From positions 186,001-250,000 of the forward strand of contig JABYQS010000026.1 of the NCBI GenBank assembly GCA_022592435.1: a stretch of 64,000 bases of DNA, given 5' to 3'. Shown here piece by piece: positions 46,578 through 59,262 of the stretch. Source of the DNA: Cerioporus squamosus (Eukaryota > Basidiomycota > Agaricomycetes > Polyporales > Polyporaceae). The notes beneath the pieces were generated by a model. That model was given only the letters and a program-made list of their open reading frames with translations, did no database searches and was not told where the DNA came from. Position numbers and translations under genes: made by a program. The number at the start of each line of letters is the position of its first letter. The first letter of the stretch is position 1.

Positions 46578-46823
46578 GGAGGAGGTGCGTTCAGTTCATT
46601 CGTTGGGGAAACCCGCCTTTGTATGTAACCCCAAGCTGTCACCGCTTGTAACTTGTTTGCCGGATGTCTCCGATCAATGCGTGATATTCACGGCGGGTGC
46701 ACTGCTGCGAGACTCGAACATCATAAGAGCGGGAGGCCCTCTCCATGGAGTATCCGGCGAACATTGGCCTCCATGCTGGAGAAAATATGTGAAGCTGATT
46801 GACGTAAGTACTGAGTAGGAGAA

Positions 46824-46858
46824 GGAGGAGGAGGAGGAGGAGGAGGAGGAGGAGGAGG
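46824..46858. repeat. (GGA)n trinucleotide repeat
   Basis: About eleven consecutive GGA/AGG units in the intergenic stretch between two minus-strand genes; probably a polymorphic microsatellite. Confidence 0.95.
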
Positions 46859-47164
46859 TCGACAGGCGAGTCAGCGGAAGCTGTGCCACGAACTAGGCGG
46901 CTATCGGTGATATCTTTTACCGGTAGCTCTACGCGGTGGCTTCTGAATCATACTTTGAAGCGTTCAGTACTGTAACGCGATTCAATTCTGGGATGAAGTC
47001 AACCACCAGTCCGGAATGTCAATGCGTCATCAGGAGGAGATGCAGCGGAGAAGCTATCAGTAGCTAGCTACAGGGACTCTATGTTACCGTCCTTCGAGCC
47101 CTCGTCCCCCTACCCTCACAAGTTGAACGCACACAGTCCGCCGCCGTCGGGATCAGCACAACCA

Positions 47165-49803
47165 TTAGTACAGCCCACGACGGCGCGACGCTACTGGAGA
47201 TGAGTCAGGGTACGCGAACAAGTCGAGTGCGTCGTCCGACGACGGCTCCGCGCCGCGGACAGGACTGCTTTCTCGCTCGACCACGCTCGAGGCGCCTCGA
47301 GCTGCGTCGTCCCCTGAATCGGATGGCTCGTCATGTCGCTTGTCGTACGTGTGCGCCCGTCGTTTGCGCTTGAGGATCCCATCGGTGTGCACCACAGTCT
47401 TCTTCGAAGGGGAGGCCTCAGCACGCCGGGCTCGCTCCCGGGCCTTCTCCTCTCGCAGGGAGATAGCGTTCTTCTGTGAGTCCGCGATGAGAGTCGCGAA
47501 GTTCGAATGCCGTCGAGGAGGTGCGGACGCAGACGCAGGCGACTCAGGCACTGCAAAAACGACGCGCGCCGGGGCGGACGCACGGGGCTTGGGCTTCGCG
47601 CCGTTCTGATGAATCCGTCCAGCCCCGAACGAGATGGTGCTGCGCGGCACGTTCCCGAGGGTGGTCGCGAACTTGCGGATGCGCGTAGGGACAGGAGTGT
47701 CGTCCACAGTACTATCGCCAGATATGAGAGGGTCGGTGCCGATGTCCTGGTAGTCCTCGCCGTCGGACGAGTTCTCCTTGTCCAACGAGGCAACAGGCCT
47801 GGAGAGCGGAGGCCTCTCGCTCCGGACGTTCGATGTGGAGTGAGACTGCCGGGTTGAAGGGAATATGCTGCCCTTAAACAACTTGTCGGACAACGTGTGG
47901 TGCGATGCAGTGTCGACACGTCTGCGCTTGGCTGCCCGCTCGAGCTCCCTGTCCTTCCTGATCTTGGCCTGGGGAGGTGCGGGTGACTTGACGACCCACG
48001 ACCCAACCATCTCCTCCCAGACCCACTCCTGGCTGGCGTCCGGCGGGCGCGAGGGATCGGTAGCGTTACCATAGCAGCGTCTCTCGGCATCTTCTGCGCG
48101 GTCCAACAGCTGCAGGCGGAGCTCATGTAGCGCCTTCTCTCCGAGCTGCAAAGAAGGAGGCAATGTGTGGGGAGGCGAAGAGATGAGGATCTCGACGTGC
48201 TCCAGCGCGCTGCGATATAGCGCGGCCTCGCAGCGCAAGAGACCCCTCGCGCGCAATGGGGTAGCGAGCGCATCGAAGTCACCGATCACTCCATGGCCTA
48301 GTGCGAGATCAACGGGCGGTGGGGTCGGCGTATGCTCACCGAGCTCCGACAATGGCATCCGGAACATCGTGAAGCTGGGTAGGGGAAGGATGCGGGAGAC
48401 CAAATCGTCCATCGTCTGGTTCCTGATGGTAGCTTCGCGAAGAAGTCGTTCCAGCACGCGGAGATCAGGCTGCACGGATGCAGTGGCTGCCAGAGGGGAC
48501 GCCAAACAGTACGCGGCCAAGCAACAGAGGGCATCGGCGACGCAGGCTCCGGGGGACGCGGGCGGCCCTGCGAGGGTATGGAAACGAAACGGCTCGACCA
48601 TGACGAGGAAGTCAAGGCAAGCGGAGTAGTGCTCCAGACCATCTGTCGTAGGGCCCGAGCGGTATACAGTGTCGAGCATCACGGCGAGCCACTTCGCTAG
48701 TCGTTCCAAAGCGTCTTCGTGCACCTTGGAACGGGAGTGTTCCATCCCTCCTTTCGAGGCACCCTTCTGGGGCTTGTTACTCTGCCACAAAGATGTAGCG
48801 AGGCCGCTGACGAGGGGCACAAAGCAGCCGGCAAAGTCTTGTTGCGCGAGGTCGCGAGAGAGTCGGACAACCGCTCTGGATGTCCATGCGTGCAGTTGTT
48901 CCGGGCATGGTTGAGACAGGGCGTCGATGAGGATGTGCGTAAATGTGCGATCGTTGACTACGGGTGCCACAGAAGCCGGAGTCGCCGAACCAGAACCCCC
49001 CCCCGGACGTCTCCCTGAGCGTGGTTAAGAAGTTCTTGTGCGCGGGGTGCGTGAGCGGGCAAGCGCGTGGCGAATCAGGCCGTGGAAGAATGGCAGTGGT
49101 AAAGAGGGCGTGGAGGATCATTTGCGCTTCCGAGAACAAGCCGTGGGCTATGCACACCTCGAGGAGAGCGTGGAGTAGAGTCGGATGATGGGGGCATGTG
49201 TCCAGGATGTAGGTGAGTGCGTGTGCGACCATTGTGTAACTGCATGGGTTATGGATCAGTAGCTGCTACGTGAGTAAGCAGACTGGTGGTGGCGTACTTC
49301 CGATATTGGCTGGGCACTTGTTCGTACAACTCGTCCATGATTTGGCCGCGGTCTTCGTCTTGCCCGCCTTCAGCATTGGGGAGGTGTTCGAGTGACGCTG
49401 CCATCTCGACTTCAACGTGCTGGCCAACAACGCGGGCACAGATACCGGCCAATGGTAGGATCCGGCATGGCGTCTCCGACACTGGTTTCGGAGGGCCAAA
49501 TGTGGACTGAACGATGTTCTTGAACGCGTCGCGAACCTCGTAGATGCGTTTGGAGAGCTGCATGTTTTCAACAAGTGCGCGATCAAAGTGCAGTCTTGCC
49601 CCAAGTTTGTCCAGCGACTGCAGGATGGCGAGAGGAGGGGCGTCGTCCTGTTCTCCGAGTCGTGGGGCGTTACGCGAAGAGCTGCCATATGTTACGGCGA
49701 CCTTCGGTCGAGGCGGGGCATGGGAGAGTGAGGTCAAAGAGGCGCATTTGCTACGCAGAGAGCGAAATTGGCGGTTGACCTTCGATGTGGTTAGCTCTGA
49801 CAT
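47165..49803 (-). CDS. Hypothetical, probably nuclear protein; frame broken at a G9 run
   Basis: Two exons: 49803-49298 and 49239-47165, with a 58-nt GTACGC...TGCAG intron in phase 2. The protein would be about 860 residues. The first half is helical (LQSLDKLGARLHFDRALVEN; VAHALTYILDTCPHHPTLLH) and looks like a repeat-free alpha-solenoid. The second half is disordered, with nuclear signals (AAKRRRVD, LKRKRRAH) and acidic patches, ending in SSPVASRRRGLY. In exon 2 the frame reading ...LRETS must slip by one base to continue as SGSATPASVAPVVNDRTFTH; the slip falls in a run of nine G on the minus strand (nine C at 48996-49004). Eight G would give a continuous frame, and the exon length is one base too long, so a homopolymer error or real frameshift lies there. 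No family was recognised. Confidence 0.72.
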
Positions 49804-50057
49804 GTCTCCGGGGAGCACAAGGTGGTGGTTAGACTGTAAGTTCGAGATCTGAGTACTAGGAGTAGTAATGATGAAAGAACTGGAACTAGCGCTCAGCCAC
49901 AAACGCGCCAGGTGTCCGTATCCCGTGACCATGGGCGTCTACGCGGTTGTGGCAACTTGGAACTCCGCTCCTAATGGGCGCGACGCGTCGCGCAAATCGT
50001 GTCTCTTTCTTCCCTTGTTCTTCCCTACCATCATCTACCGTCGTTGAACGTTGAGAA

Positions 50058-53000
50058 ATGGCCGTGAGTAGCACTATTGCTGGAACTGTACCGTGCTGAC
50101 GTTCTCTAGACTCCTCGAGGTGCGAAACGTCGCCGCTCTGTGACCCCTCCTCCGGGGTCGTCACCACCGGGACCATCACGCGTCGAGCGCGACGAAGACT
50201 CGTCTCTGCCACCTTCTTCACCCCCTGCGCCTTTTTCGGACACCGATGATAGTATGGATGAACGTGACGCCGTCAGGGATGTGAACGACAATCCTGACGA
50301 GGACGATGACGGAGAGGATCTTTTTGCCGAGGGATTGGAAGAGTACGTCTGCCAGTCCTTGCATTCTCCTCCTTGTTGTCTTCCTTCTACTCGCAACCCA
50401 TGCCGGCTTTACACTTGAGGATAAGATGGAGAGACGGAGCATATTTAGTACATGGGCATACTGCTTATGTGCGCGCAGCCAGCTCGTCGCGTGTTCCAGT
50501 ATGACGCGCTCGTCCGATCCAAGAGGCTAAGTGTGTCTGGTCATACCCAGCATATCAATGTGTACCGCACCTCTTGGGCAGTCCGACTGGCCATATGCAA
50601 TCTAGCGAATGGCAGGTTAAAGCTACGGCAATGGCATGATTCCCTTGTTTCCGACGTCGGGCTCACCTCTCCTTTTGGCTGTTTACTGATGGGGCACAAT
50701 GCAGTGACTACGCCACCAACGAGCTTCTCGATCGATACTCCGATCGTGACCTGGATGATGAGAACGACTTTGAAGAGATGTCCGCGGCTCAACGACGAGC
50801 TGCGGAGGCCAAGATGGCTCGTCGTGATCGCCTCGAACGTGGCGGTAGACGTGGTGCTCGTGCCGCTGCACGAGGCATTATGCCCGACTTCCTGCAGAGT
50901 GACGATATGGAGGAGGATGGACCGGATGGCGGCCTCTTGTCCGGCATGAAGAGGCGCACTCGGCGACAATATGATGAGAGGAAAGACATGGATGACCTGC
51001 AAGGCATTGATGACGTGAGTATTGCAGAGTTCTTCAAAATATACGGCACGCCAACGTACTTGTGTTCTCCAGGAGTTACCGCTGGAGCAACTCAGCGACA
51101 TCAAAGCCAAGTCTATAGCCGAATGGATCGCAAATGAGCGCGTTCGCAGGTCGATAGTTCGGCATTTCCGTCAGTTCCTCATGACGTACGTTGATGAACA
51201 TGGGGCATCCGTCTACGGACAGCGCATCCGTCAGCTCGGAGAAAGTGAGCTCGTATAATCGTGTTGGATAGCGCAAGTGACTGACAAGAACACCTAGATA
51301 ACTCCGAATCTTTGGAGGTCTCGTACCTCCATCTCGCGGAGTCAAAGCCTATTCTTGCCTACTTCCTCACCAACTGCCCTACTGCCATGCTGACGATTTT
51401 CGACGAGGTTGCGCTCAGCGCAATCTTGCTCTACTATCCCGCCTATGAACGCATCCACTCTGAGGTGCATGTCCGGATCACTGACCTGCCACTGAGCTCT
51501 TCTCTGCGGGACCTTCGTCGATCACACCTGAACACGCTCGTCCGGGTATCTGGCGTTGTCACTCGTCGGACCGGGGTCTTCCCTCAGCTCAAATATGTCA
51601 AGTTTGACTGTCGTAAATGCGGTGCGGTGCTTGGTCCATTCTACCAAGACTCTACTAGAGAAGTCAAGATCAGCTATTGCCCGAACTGTGAGGGCAAAGG
51701 ACCCTTTTCAGTCAATTCGGAGCAGGTCAGTCGCAGCGTCATCGAACCATGCACAGTCAGCTGATGCCTCAATAGACGGTGTATCGTAACTACCAGAAGA
51801 TGACACTGCAGGAATCTCCAGGCTCTGTTCCTCCCGGTCGTCTTCCCCGTCATCGCGAAGTTGTGCTCCTATGGGATCTCATTGATAAGGCGAAACCGGG
51901 AGAGGAAATTGTGAGCAGTTCGCCCGTTCATCTGATAAGGATGCTCATTTCTATGCAGGAAATTACTGGTGTCTATCGCAACAATTTCGATGCAGCTCTT
52001 AACTCCAAGAACGGCTTCCCGGTCTTCTCCACCATCCTGGAAGCAAACCATGTTAACAAGAAGGAGGACCAGTTCGCCGCGTTCCGTCTGACCGAGGATG
52101 ACGAGAAGGAGATCCGTGCCCTGGCACGCGACGACAGGATCCGCAAACGCATTGTCAAGTCGATCGCGCCCTCGATCTATGGACACGAGGACATAAAGAC
52201 GGCCATCGCTCTGTCTCTCTTCGGAGGCGTCCCTAAGGATGTCAACCGGAAGCATCGCATCCGCGGCGATATCAACGTCCTTCTGCTCGGAGATCCTGGT
52301 ACTGCCAAGTCACAATTTCTCAAGTACGTTGAGAAGACCGCGCATAGGTCTGTCTTCGCTACGGGCCAGGGTGCATCCGCCGTCGGTCTTACCGCGAGTG
52401 TGCGGAAAGATCCTATTACACGCGAGTGGACGCTCGAAGGAGGGGCGCTCGTGCTCGCGGACAAGGGTACTTGCATGATCGACGAGTTCGACAAGATGAA
52501 CGACGCCGACCGCACGTCCATCCACGAGGCAATGGAACAGCAATCCATCTCCATCTCCAAGGCGGGTATCGTCACCACCCTCCAGGCTCGATGCGCTATC
52601 ATCGCTGCTGCGAACCCTATCCGTGGACGCTATAACCCTACGATCCCCTTCCAGCAGAACGTCGAACTCACTGAGCCAATATTGTCGCGTTTCGACGTCC
52701 TCTGCGTGGTGAAGGACACAGTAGATCCCGTCCAGGACGAACTGCTGGCCCGTTTCGTCGTCGGAAGCCATCTTCGCAGCCACCCGAGATTCGACGCCGC
52801 GAAGGATGAGATGAACGTTGGCACCACTTTGGACGCTGATGTGAGTTTGCTGTCTTACTATGTGATGATGCCAACTCAAACGGTACCTCCAGATCATCCC
52901 GCAAGAGCTCCTTCGCAAGTACATCATGTATGCGAAGGAGAAGGTGCGGCCAAAGCTATACGACATGGACCAGGAGAAGCTTTCTCGGCTCTTCGCAGAT

Positions 53001-53832
53001 CTCCGCCGCGAATCCCTCGCCACGGGCTCGTACCCGATTACGGTCCGTCATCTGGAGAGCATGATCCGCATGGCGGAGGCGAGCGCGAAGATGGCGCTAC
53101 GCGAGTACGTGCGCGCGGACGACATCGACCTCGCCATTTCTGTCGCGGTCGGGAGCTTCGTCAGTGCTCAGAAGATGTCGATCAAGAGAACGCTGGAGCG
53201 AGTGAGTCTTCCTTCCTTCTCGCCGCTCCCGTGTGTATCGGTTGGGGGAACTACACCCCAGTTGTCTTTGGAGACGTACATCCCGACCGCAGCAGTCTGC
53301 ACTTATGCAGGGGAAGTACTGTGTCAACCACATACGTCACACGATTTCGGGACGTGGGCTATTATTGCATGCAGTTGGCCGGGGGCAGGATGTCCGTCGC
53401 CATCAAGCGCGGACCGGCCTCCATACGCTCACAATCGATGCATTTGTCGAACTACGTCTAGCGTGAACGTGTCATACTGACATGTTGTGGCGCAATAGGG
53501 CTTCCGCAAGTACCTCACGCAGGCACGCGACCACGAAGAGTTGCTTGCGTTCATTCTCGGGCAAATCGTTAAGGAGAAAGCGCGGTTCTACCAGCTGCAG
53601 AAGTACCAGCAGCCAGAGTCCATCACCGTCAAGGTATCCGAGCTCGACGAGCGCGTAAGTTTCGAGTGTTCCATGCTCCGAGATGCTCGGATACTGATCT
53701 TCAGCATTTCAGGCCAAGGAACACGACATCTACGACACCTCTCCGTTCTTGCGCTCGAAGCTGTTCGCGGCAAATGGTTACAAGCTGAAGGACGGAGTGA
53801 TTGAGAAAACTTTCAGGCGTGGGGACGAGTGA
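50058..53832 (+). CDS. mcm2: DNA replication licensing factor MCM2
   Basis: Subunit of the MCM2-7 helicase that is loaded at origins and unwinds DNA in S phase. Ten exons, all in phase: 50058-50063, 50110-50342, 50705-51014, 51073-51244, 51298-51725, 51776-51910, 51959-52840, 52893-53201, 53499-53654, 53713-53832; 916 residues. The N-terminus is acidic and disordered ([26 protein letters not shown]), as usual for MCM2, where it binds histones. A C4 zinc motif lies at about residues 344-370 (CRKCG and YCPNC). The AAA+ core has Walker [10 protein letters not shown] (about 539), Walker [10 protein letters not shown] (about 600) and the arginine-finger motif SRFD (about 671). The C-terminal [15 protein letters not shown] and FRRGDE end is complete. 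Exon 1 codes for only two residues (ATGGCC). Two introns, 50343-50704 (362 nt) and 53202-53498 (297 nt), are far longer than the others. Confidence 0.97.
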
Positions 53833-54316
53833 CCGATCAATGGAAGCGTGGTCGTTTGTCAAGGGTTTGTTCTATCTGTCGCCGATCTCGTTGCACGACG
53901 CTATGGGCTTGTTGTTCTCGCATCTATACCTGCTGTGTCCTTGTGTGTTTTGTGGCAGACTGCATGTTGTACTGTAGAAGACAAGGTCGAGAGGAATATG
54001 CTTCCGCCCCGAGCGTCTCGGATTCCTAAAGCTGACATCATGGCCGGCAGTGCGGGACAATCAAGGGCGCCACCGCAGTGGACAGCCGAGCGTACGATTG
54101 TCGAGCTTTGTCGACGTCGGAAACGAAGAGCCAGCGTCGGCTTGCAGGAACCGGATCCCAAGCGAACGCCGCTAAGGCCCTGAGGCAGAAGGTCTTTCCG
54201 ATAAGAGCTCGGCCACAACACGAGGCACGCGCCTTTTCAACCTCCTCCGCCAATTTCTCTCTCTTTCACGACCCACGACGACGTCGAGCTCAGCGACGAC
54301 GGCGGCGGCGACTGTC
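53833..54316. other. Intergenic region between mcm2 and the ABC transporter gene
   Basis: About 480 nt; terminator of mcm2 and promoter of the next gene. CT-rich stretch (TTTCTCTCTCTTTC) at about 54251 just before the start codon, a common feature of fungal promoters. Confidence 0.5.
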
Positions 54317-57300
54317 ATGGCCCCCTCCATACCAGCAGCGGCGCTCACGCCGCTCTTTCTGCTCCGCGTTATCTCGCCCAGCATCGTCTTCCTCACGACC
54401 CTCTCCCTCGTCTTCGCCCGTCCGGCTGCGCCCTCGGTGCAGTCTCCCTCTCCCATAACCCCCGTCGTCGTCGCTACTCGTACGCATCGTCGCGCTCTCA
54501 TCTATGCGTTCCTTTCCATCGCAGGCCTCAGTTACCTTCTCGACGGTCTCACGTTCGTCGTCTGGGCGGTTATCCGCGAAGAGTGGCCCGCGTTCACCGG
54601 TCTCGAGGTCAATGCAGTCGTCGGTCTCGCCGCGTTTGCCGGTCTCGCTGCGCTCGGTGCGTGGAAGGAAGTCCGGGGTGTCGATGTATGGTCCATGAAA
54701 AGGCACAAGGTGGCCATCTTCACAACCCTGGCGCTGGATATTGCGCAGGTCGTCCTCCTGGCCCTTGCCATCTCCCGTGAGTCCCCAAACCACTCGCATA
54801 TGCCACTCCCAATGACCACAGCCATCGTATGGTGTAGGTCCCCTTTCAACCGTGTTCCTTCTTCACCTGGCATTCCCTTCATTCCGTGTATTATTACTTG
54901 TACCACTGCTCTTTGCCCTTCTCTTCCCCCGCATCGCCTACGTCCCTGTTGAAACCTCGGTCGAGGAGGCACCTACCGATACCAGCCTGCTCCTCCCTGC
55001 TCAGGATGCCGCTGCTCCATCGTCCGGTCTCTCTCCCCTCTCTGCGGAGGCCAGCAAGTACGGCACCTTCCGCAGCGGTCGCTCCATCGGGCAGAACTCC
55101 AGTCCCACTACGCGCACGGCCACGCCTGCTCCCTCAACTGTTCGCGTTCCCCCGCCGAAGGCTCAGGTGAGTGAAGCAGCGCGCTTCTATGCAGTCGCGG
55201 AGTTACTGACGCGTGTGTTCACATTGTTGCGTCCGCTGATCCGCAGGAGGCGAAGGAGGATATCGCCCTCGATCCGTCGTGGCGCGAGATATACGACCGG
55301 ATCAAGCACATCACACCTTATCTGTGGCCATCGAAGAGCTTCCCACTCCAGTTTCTTGCCGTGCGTGCAACACGTTTGTGTCGTGTGATCCGTCGCTGAC
55401 TGCTGCGAACAGTTCCTATGCCTCCTGATTATGATAGCGGGGCGGGTCGTCAACTTATTCGTCCCACTTGTATTCTCTCAACTTGTCCGCGTCTTCGAGG
55501 AGGGCTCGAAGGTCTCTCCATGGCCATACCTCGGTGCATACGTTGCTCTGCGCTTCCTGCAGGCCACCGGAGGTCTCCCTGCTCTGCGGGATGTACGTCC
55601 TATCCCACCTTTTGGGCGCATATAGTGACTAATTGGCTACTTTAGACCTTGTGGATCCCAGTTATGCAGTACTCCGACAGAGGTGAGCATGCCGGCAGCC
55701 TTCGCTGAAACGCTGCTGACCCATGCATTTTAGAGATGTCGCAGCTTTCCTTCGATCATCTGCTTCAGCTCTCGTTCGCCTTCCATGCCCGCCGCAAGAC
55801 CGGCGAGGTTCTTCGGATTCTTGACCGTGGTGCAGCGATTAACCACACCTTCGAGGTAAGAGACTCGGACGCATTTCGTCATATACGTTACTCATTCGTC
55901 TGCTTAGACAATCGTATTCAATGTCTTGCCAACCTTCGCTGACATCGCTATTGCGCTGGTGTTCTTCGTCATCTACTTCGAATGGACCCTTGCAGCCGTG
56001 ATCTTTTTCGTCATGGCCGCGTATGGTGAGTGGACGTCGTCATGTGCGCGTCGGTCTGTTGCTGATGATGCTATAGTGGCCGCAAGCGTCATCCTCACTA
56101 GGTACCGCACGAAGCTCCGGAGGCAGATGAACGACCGCGACGTCATGATCCGTGGCATCCACACTGATTGCTTGCTCAACTATGAGACCGTGAAGTATTT
56201 CAATGGGGAGCAGCACGAGGGTGAGCGTTACCGCCAAGCCATTCGCGAGTACCAGAACTATGAGTACAAAGTTATGGGTGAGTGCCCTCAGTCGACAACG
56301 TGCATTTAGAACAAACTGACGCCTCCCAGTCTCTCTCAACCTGCTCAATCTCGTGCAGAACTTCATCATTGTAAGTGTTGCCTGTGTAGAAGCTGTGATG
56401 GTAGACCTAACGCCGTTCTCTAGACTTTGGGTCTCCTTGTTGGTGCCATGCTTGTGGCTATGCGCGTCGTTCGCGGCCAGTCGCAGCCACACCAGTTCGT
56501 GTTCTTCATCACGTACCTGGCTCAGCTCTACGGCCCCTTGAACATGCTTGGGTACCTCTACCGCACGATCAACCAATCGCTTGTCGATACTGAGCGCCTG
56601 CTCAAGCTGCTGAGCGAGCCTACGGAAATCAATGACAAGCCGAACGCCCCCGATCTCATCATCGAGAATGGCGAGATCGAGTTCGGTGAGTCAATATTGT
56701 CGCCCCACGACATCTCGGATGGAGCTTTACTCACCTGAAACGTCCTCAGATAACGTCAGCTTCTCGTACGATGGTCGCACCACCGCTCTCGACGGCGTTT
56801 CGTTCAAGGTCCCGAAAGGGTCTTCCGTTGCCCTTGTTGGGGAGTCCGGTGCTGGCAAGTCCACGGTCTTGCGCCTTCTGTACCGCTTCTACGACCTCAA
56901 GGAGGGCGAGGGCCGCATCTTGATCGATGGTCAGGACATCCGTGACGTGACCCAGGCCAGCCTGCGGAAGGCCATCGGTGTCGTTCCTCAGGATCCGGTC
57001 CTGTTCAACGCCAGCATCGGTTACAATATTGGGTCAGTGCCAGCGATGACTTGATATTTTAGGCTAGGCTGACCTCGGGCGATGCTTGCAGTTACGGCAA
57101 GTTCGGTGCTAGCCAGGAAGAGATCGTTGCTGCCGCAAAAGCTGCCCAGATCCACGACCGCATCCTCAGCTTCCCCGACGGCTACGAGACCAAGGTCGGC
57201 GAGCGCGGTATTCGGTTGAGTGGGGGTGAGAAGCAGCGTGTTGCGATCGCCCGCACTCTCCTCAAGGATCCCCCCATTCTGCTTTTGGACGAGGCCACCA

Positions 57301-58505
57301 GGTTTGTTCGACGTCCCCGTTCTATCGCGCTATCAGTCACTCATGACCGCCCTCCATATCAGCGCTCTGGACACATCCACAGAGAAGGACATCCAGAAGG
57401 CGTTGCAGAACCTTGTCCAAGGTCGTTCCTCGCTGTCTATTGCCCACCGGCTCTCCGTAAGTGCCACTCCTATCAGATGTCGTACAAGCTTCGTTGACAC
57501 TCGTTGTCTAGACCATCGCCACGGCTGATCTGTACGTAGACGGCGTTGTCATTCCAATTATAGCGTACTTACCAGATTCACCATAGGATCCTTGTACTCA
57601 AGGACGGCCGCATCGTCGAACAAGGCACCCATGCCGAACTGTTGGCCAAGGGCGGCGTCTTTGCGGATATGTGGGCTGACCAGGTGTCAAGCAATGACGA
57701 AGCATCGGCGCACCGGAAGTCAGCTGTTGTCACCGGGTTCGACTTGGAGGTTCCTCCTCAGGATGGTTCTACCAATGAACCGGAAGATGTCAACGGCGCC
57801 CCGAAGCTTGGGACCGAGGAGGTTACTGCAGATACGCTCCTCGATAACGATGCGTCTGCACTCGAGGAAACCCCCGCCCAGGCCGCACCTGTGGCATTCC
57901 CGTCCGGGGAGAGCGCTGGAGATGCGGCCGTGCCTGCAGAGCGCGACGCTGAGCCGGCCGCTGATGCCGCCGCCGCTGTGGCCTTCCCAAGCTCCGAGGA
58001 TGCGGCGCCTGTTGCGTTCCCTTCTGCCGACGATGCGACCCCGGTCACGTTCCCCTCCACCGACAGCCCGGCTCCTATCGCGTTCCCTGCCTCTCCTGAG
58101 ACGGCTTCCCAGCGTGAGGGCTCAGTGGCGGAGCGTGTGCAGAGCCCCGGTGTCACCTTCCAGGAAGCGGCGACGCCTGAGCGCACTGGCACACCCGACC
58201 CCGAGGCCGCCGACGGGAAGCGCAGGCGTACCTTGTCGACGCAGGGCATCCAGCGGCTTGCGCGACGGATCTCTATCACGACGCGCAGACAAGGTTCTTC
58301 GACGTCCATTCCTGCGCTCGCGGGCTCGCTCATCCCGGGCCTCAAGCGGGAGAACACGGCGAGGTCGAGCACGGACGAGGGAAGCTCGAAGGACGTAAAC
58401 GTCGCGACCGACAGCCCGAGCCCGAGTGTCATCAGCGAGGGGAGCAAGCCGAAGGGGTCGAAGATTAGGAAGGAGAAGAAGGACAAGAGGAAGAGCACGT
58501 CTTGA
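54317..58505 (+). CDS. ABC half-transporter of the HMT1/ABCB6 (heavy-metal tolerance) type
   Basis: Fifteen in-phase exons: 54317-54776, 54838-55166, 55247-55360, 55413-55592, 55646-55682, 55734-55855, 55908-56025, 56077-56277, 56330-56370, 56424-56685, 56750-57032, 57092-57301, 57363-57456, 57512-57531, 57587-58505; 1129 residues. An extra N-terminal membrane domain precedes the six-helix domain (from about residue 270), as in vacuolar HMT1 proteins. The ATPase domain has Walker [10 protein letters not shown] (about 653), Q-loop VVPQDPVLF, signature RLSGGEKQR (about 757), Walker [10 protein letters not shown] (about 775) and the H-loop [20 protein letters not shown] is the hallmark of the Atm1/HMT1/ABCB6 group. 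Likely substrates are metal-glutathione or phytochelatin complexes at the vacuolar membrane (family inference). The last 260 residues are a disordered tail with repeated AFPS units, unusual for the family. Confidence 0.95.
57880..58100 (+). repeat. Degenerate AFPS-type coding repeat in the ABC transporter tail
   Basis: The tail reads [33 protein letters not shown] and IAFPASPE at intervals of 11-14 residues, spaced by Ala/Asp/Glu-rich linkers. The nucleotide copies (GCGTTCCC, GCCTTCCC) are diverged, so selection or old expansion is likely. Confidence 0.85.
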
Positions 58506-59262
58506 ATGGACTCCCGATAGGATTCCCGTTGGATGCCCGCACGGGCTGGTTCGTTTACTTCTTTCGCTTTGCACATGACTATCCCGTTATCCCACCGCCC
58601 GCCACATGCCACCCCATCTCTGCAGACTCCCACCGCTTTTCCACAGATGTTATCTTCACGAATACGATTCACGACACGATACGACTCCGCGCGCGGCGAT
58701 ACTGTAGTAATTGACGCTTGCCCCCGCAGCCAGCCACATACCTCATCCTCTCCACCATCTCCTCTGCATTACAGTTGTTGTCTCGGCCACCCAGCTACCG
58801 CACTCGTGCATTCCCGGTTGTTTTCGCTAGCAATTAACAATACATTGACTGGTCTGAGTTGCGCGCGCGTGCCTGGGTGTGTCGTTTGTGGCGCCGGGGT
58901 GTCTTCGAGCGCAGCCTTCCATAACTCTGGGTGGCAGATGTGGCCCGATGTGGGCCGCGCACTCCCCGAAATGGGCGTTCTGGAATGCGCCGGGGCTCAC
59001 GTGCGGGGTGCTGATTGGCTGGGGCGGGGCTAGACCGGTGTGGAGATGTCCCGCAGAGATGCCGCACAAATTGAGTTCCGGAGTTTGAAAAAAGGGCGGG
59101 GGAGGATATAAGGCGGGGGGAGGCTCGGGGGACCGCCATCTCGCTCCTGCCCCGCTCCTGCTTTGCCTGTCTCCGTCCCGGTTCCCGTTCGATTTCGGTT
59201 TCGTCGGTTCAGAATCAAGGTCCCGCTGTAACTGTAGCAGTATCGCTCTCAATCTCATCATC
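58506..59262 (+). promoter_or_regulatory. Promoter region of the glycine-rich RNA-binding protein gene
   Basis: GATATAAG at about 59105-59112 is a TATA-like box about 155 nt before the ATG at 59263, followed by a CT-rich leader (CTCCTGCCCCGCTCCTGC) typical of strongly expressed fungal genes. The upstream part may also contain the 3' end of the ABC transporter transcript. Confidence 0.5.

Noticed and set aside
53202..53498. Open frame running from MCM2 through its 297-nt intron
   Set aside because: The GTGAGT donor at 53202 and the CAATAG acceptor at 53498 join TLER to GFRKYLTQ exactly as expected for MCM2; the read-through sequence is not MCM-like.
54317..58505. Mitochondrial Atm1 (iron-sulfur export) as identity of the ABC transporter
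   Set aside because: The protein has an additional N-terminal multi-helix domain and no evident mitochondrial presequence, which fits HMT1/ABCB6 better; both share the ATPase and YETVKYFN motifs.
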